Positions 63,681 to 64,000 of a stretch of 64,000 bases of DNA are shown piece after piece (within the stretch, counting starts at the first letter, position 1; every line of letters begins with the position of its first letter). This stretch comes from Serratia fonticola. GTDB taxonomy: Bacteria; Pseudomonadota; Gammaproteobacteria; Enterobacterales; Enterobacteriaceae. The translations under genes were made by a program, and so were the position numbers. The notes under the pieces are model-generated. The model did no database searches. It saw nothing but the letters and a program-made list of their open reading frames with translations, and was not told the DNA's origin. The stretch lies in contig NZ_CP011254.1 of assembly GCF_001006005.1 (NCBI RefSeq), positions 5,456,001-5,520,000 on the forward strand, written 5' to 3'.

Positions 63681-64000
63681 GTCAGTCTCTCTAAAATAAC
63701 TTATCAATAACATTTGAAATACAAAATCCCATTAGGGTTAACATTAAGGTGTAATAAAAACCTTAAAAACCATCGAGTTGAAATGGTCTATAACGCGAAC
63801 GGGGTATTTAATGGCGCCATGTTAAACACAAATAACGCCCTGATTATTGACCTATTTCACAATCTACCCGCAGTAAATAAGTTGTTTAATGGTTTTTATT
63901 TACTTAATTATTTTTATAGTTTTTATTAGCGACATAGTGTTTAATTAAATAACCATCTCGCTGAGATTTAATTAGCAGCATAATTAAGCAACGGGGAATT
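63681..64000. promoter_or_regulatory. AT-rich promoter region upstream of citC
   Basis: About 320 bp with no credible gene, strongly AT-rich from 63700 onward. In relatives it separates citC from the divergent citAB sensor genes, which would lie just outside. A weak CRP-like site ATTGA-N6-TCACA occurs at 63846-63861 (right half perfect, left half 3 of 5). CitB and FNR sites could not be placed with confidence. Confidence 0.5.

Noticed and set aside
63846..63861. CRP site in the citC promoter region
   Set aside because: Only one half-site matches well, in AT-rich sequence; mentioned in the region entry but not called as a feature.

Overview
The window looks like a chromosomal segment of an enterobacterium close to Serratia. 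I infer this from the protein set (Nac, Amn, PagP, Agp, EntD-like, RarD-like, MtfA and citCDEFXG-citT in the E. coli/Klebsiella order), an ERIC element, two tRNA-Asn genes and moderate GC. No database search was possible, so genus level is inference.

Layout. 1-5.9 kb: a partial RidA-family gene and an arylformamidase-like hydrolase, an IS481-family insertion sequence, then a LysR regulator separated from a GST/flavin-enzyme pair by a small MITE-like element. 5.9-19.1 kb: a carbohydrate island. A LacI regulator, a phosphomannomutase and an ABC ATPase are divergent from a binding protein, two permeases, GH13, GH130, DUF1861, an OmpG-type porin and a periplasmic protein of unknown function. The divergent promoter carries three identical 14-bp palindromes and a perfect CRP site. 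19.4-23.5 kb: mtfA, tRNA-Asn and arcD-arcA. 24-31.8 kb: two flavin monooxygenases, an M20 deacylase, a GNAT acetyltransferase and an amino-acid ABC transporter, matching the S-substituted-cysteine salvage plan of the Bacillus ytm operon. 31.9-37.3 kb: a GlxA-type regulator, a GAPDH paralogue, pagP, amn and nac. 37.5-42.5 kb: a lipoprotein gene overlapping a 1,526-residue coiled-coil protein that ends in a degenerate FKBP domain. 43.6-51.2 kb: a second tRNA-Asn and a six-gene operon (peptide-type ABC transporter, luciferase-like oxidoreductase, CMD protein) whose last five genes are joined by four ATGA overlaps. 51.3-56.8 kb: alaX, lysR, alkB, ERIC, a rarD-like gene, entD-like pptase and agp. 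57-63.7 kb: the complete citrate lyase operon with citT.

How the genes fit together. Three uptake-plus-catabolism modules dominate. In the sugar island, GH130 enzymes typically release mannose 1-phosphate, which the co-regulated phosphomannomutase could turn into mannose 6-phosphate. In the sulfur module, acetylation, oxygenation and deacetylation would recover cysteine from S-modified cysteines. In the third, the substrate is unknown. The citrate operon supports anaerobic citrate fermentation and arcDA supports arginine use.

Repeats: seven copies of a GC-rich palindrome lie at gene ends, a CCCTCTCC-type repeat occurs three times (one copy split by the IS), and there is one ERIC, one MITE-like element and a 127-bp tRNA-Asn duplication. 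No rRNA, prophage or CRISPR array was seen.
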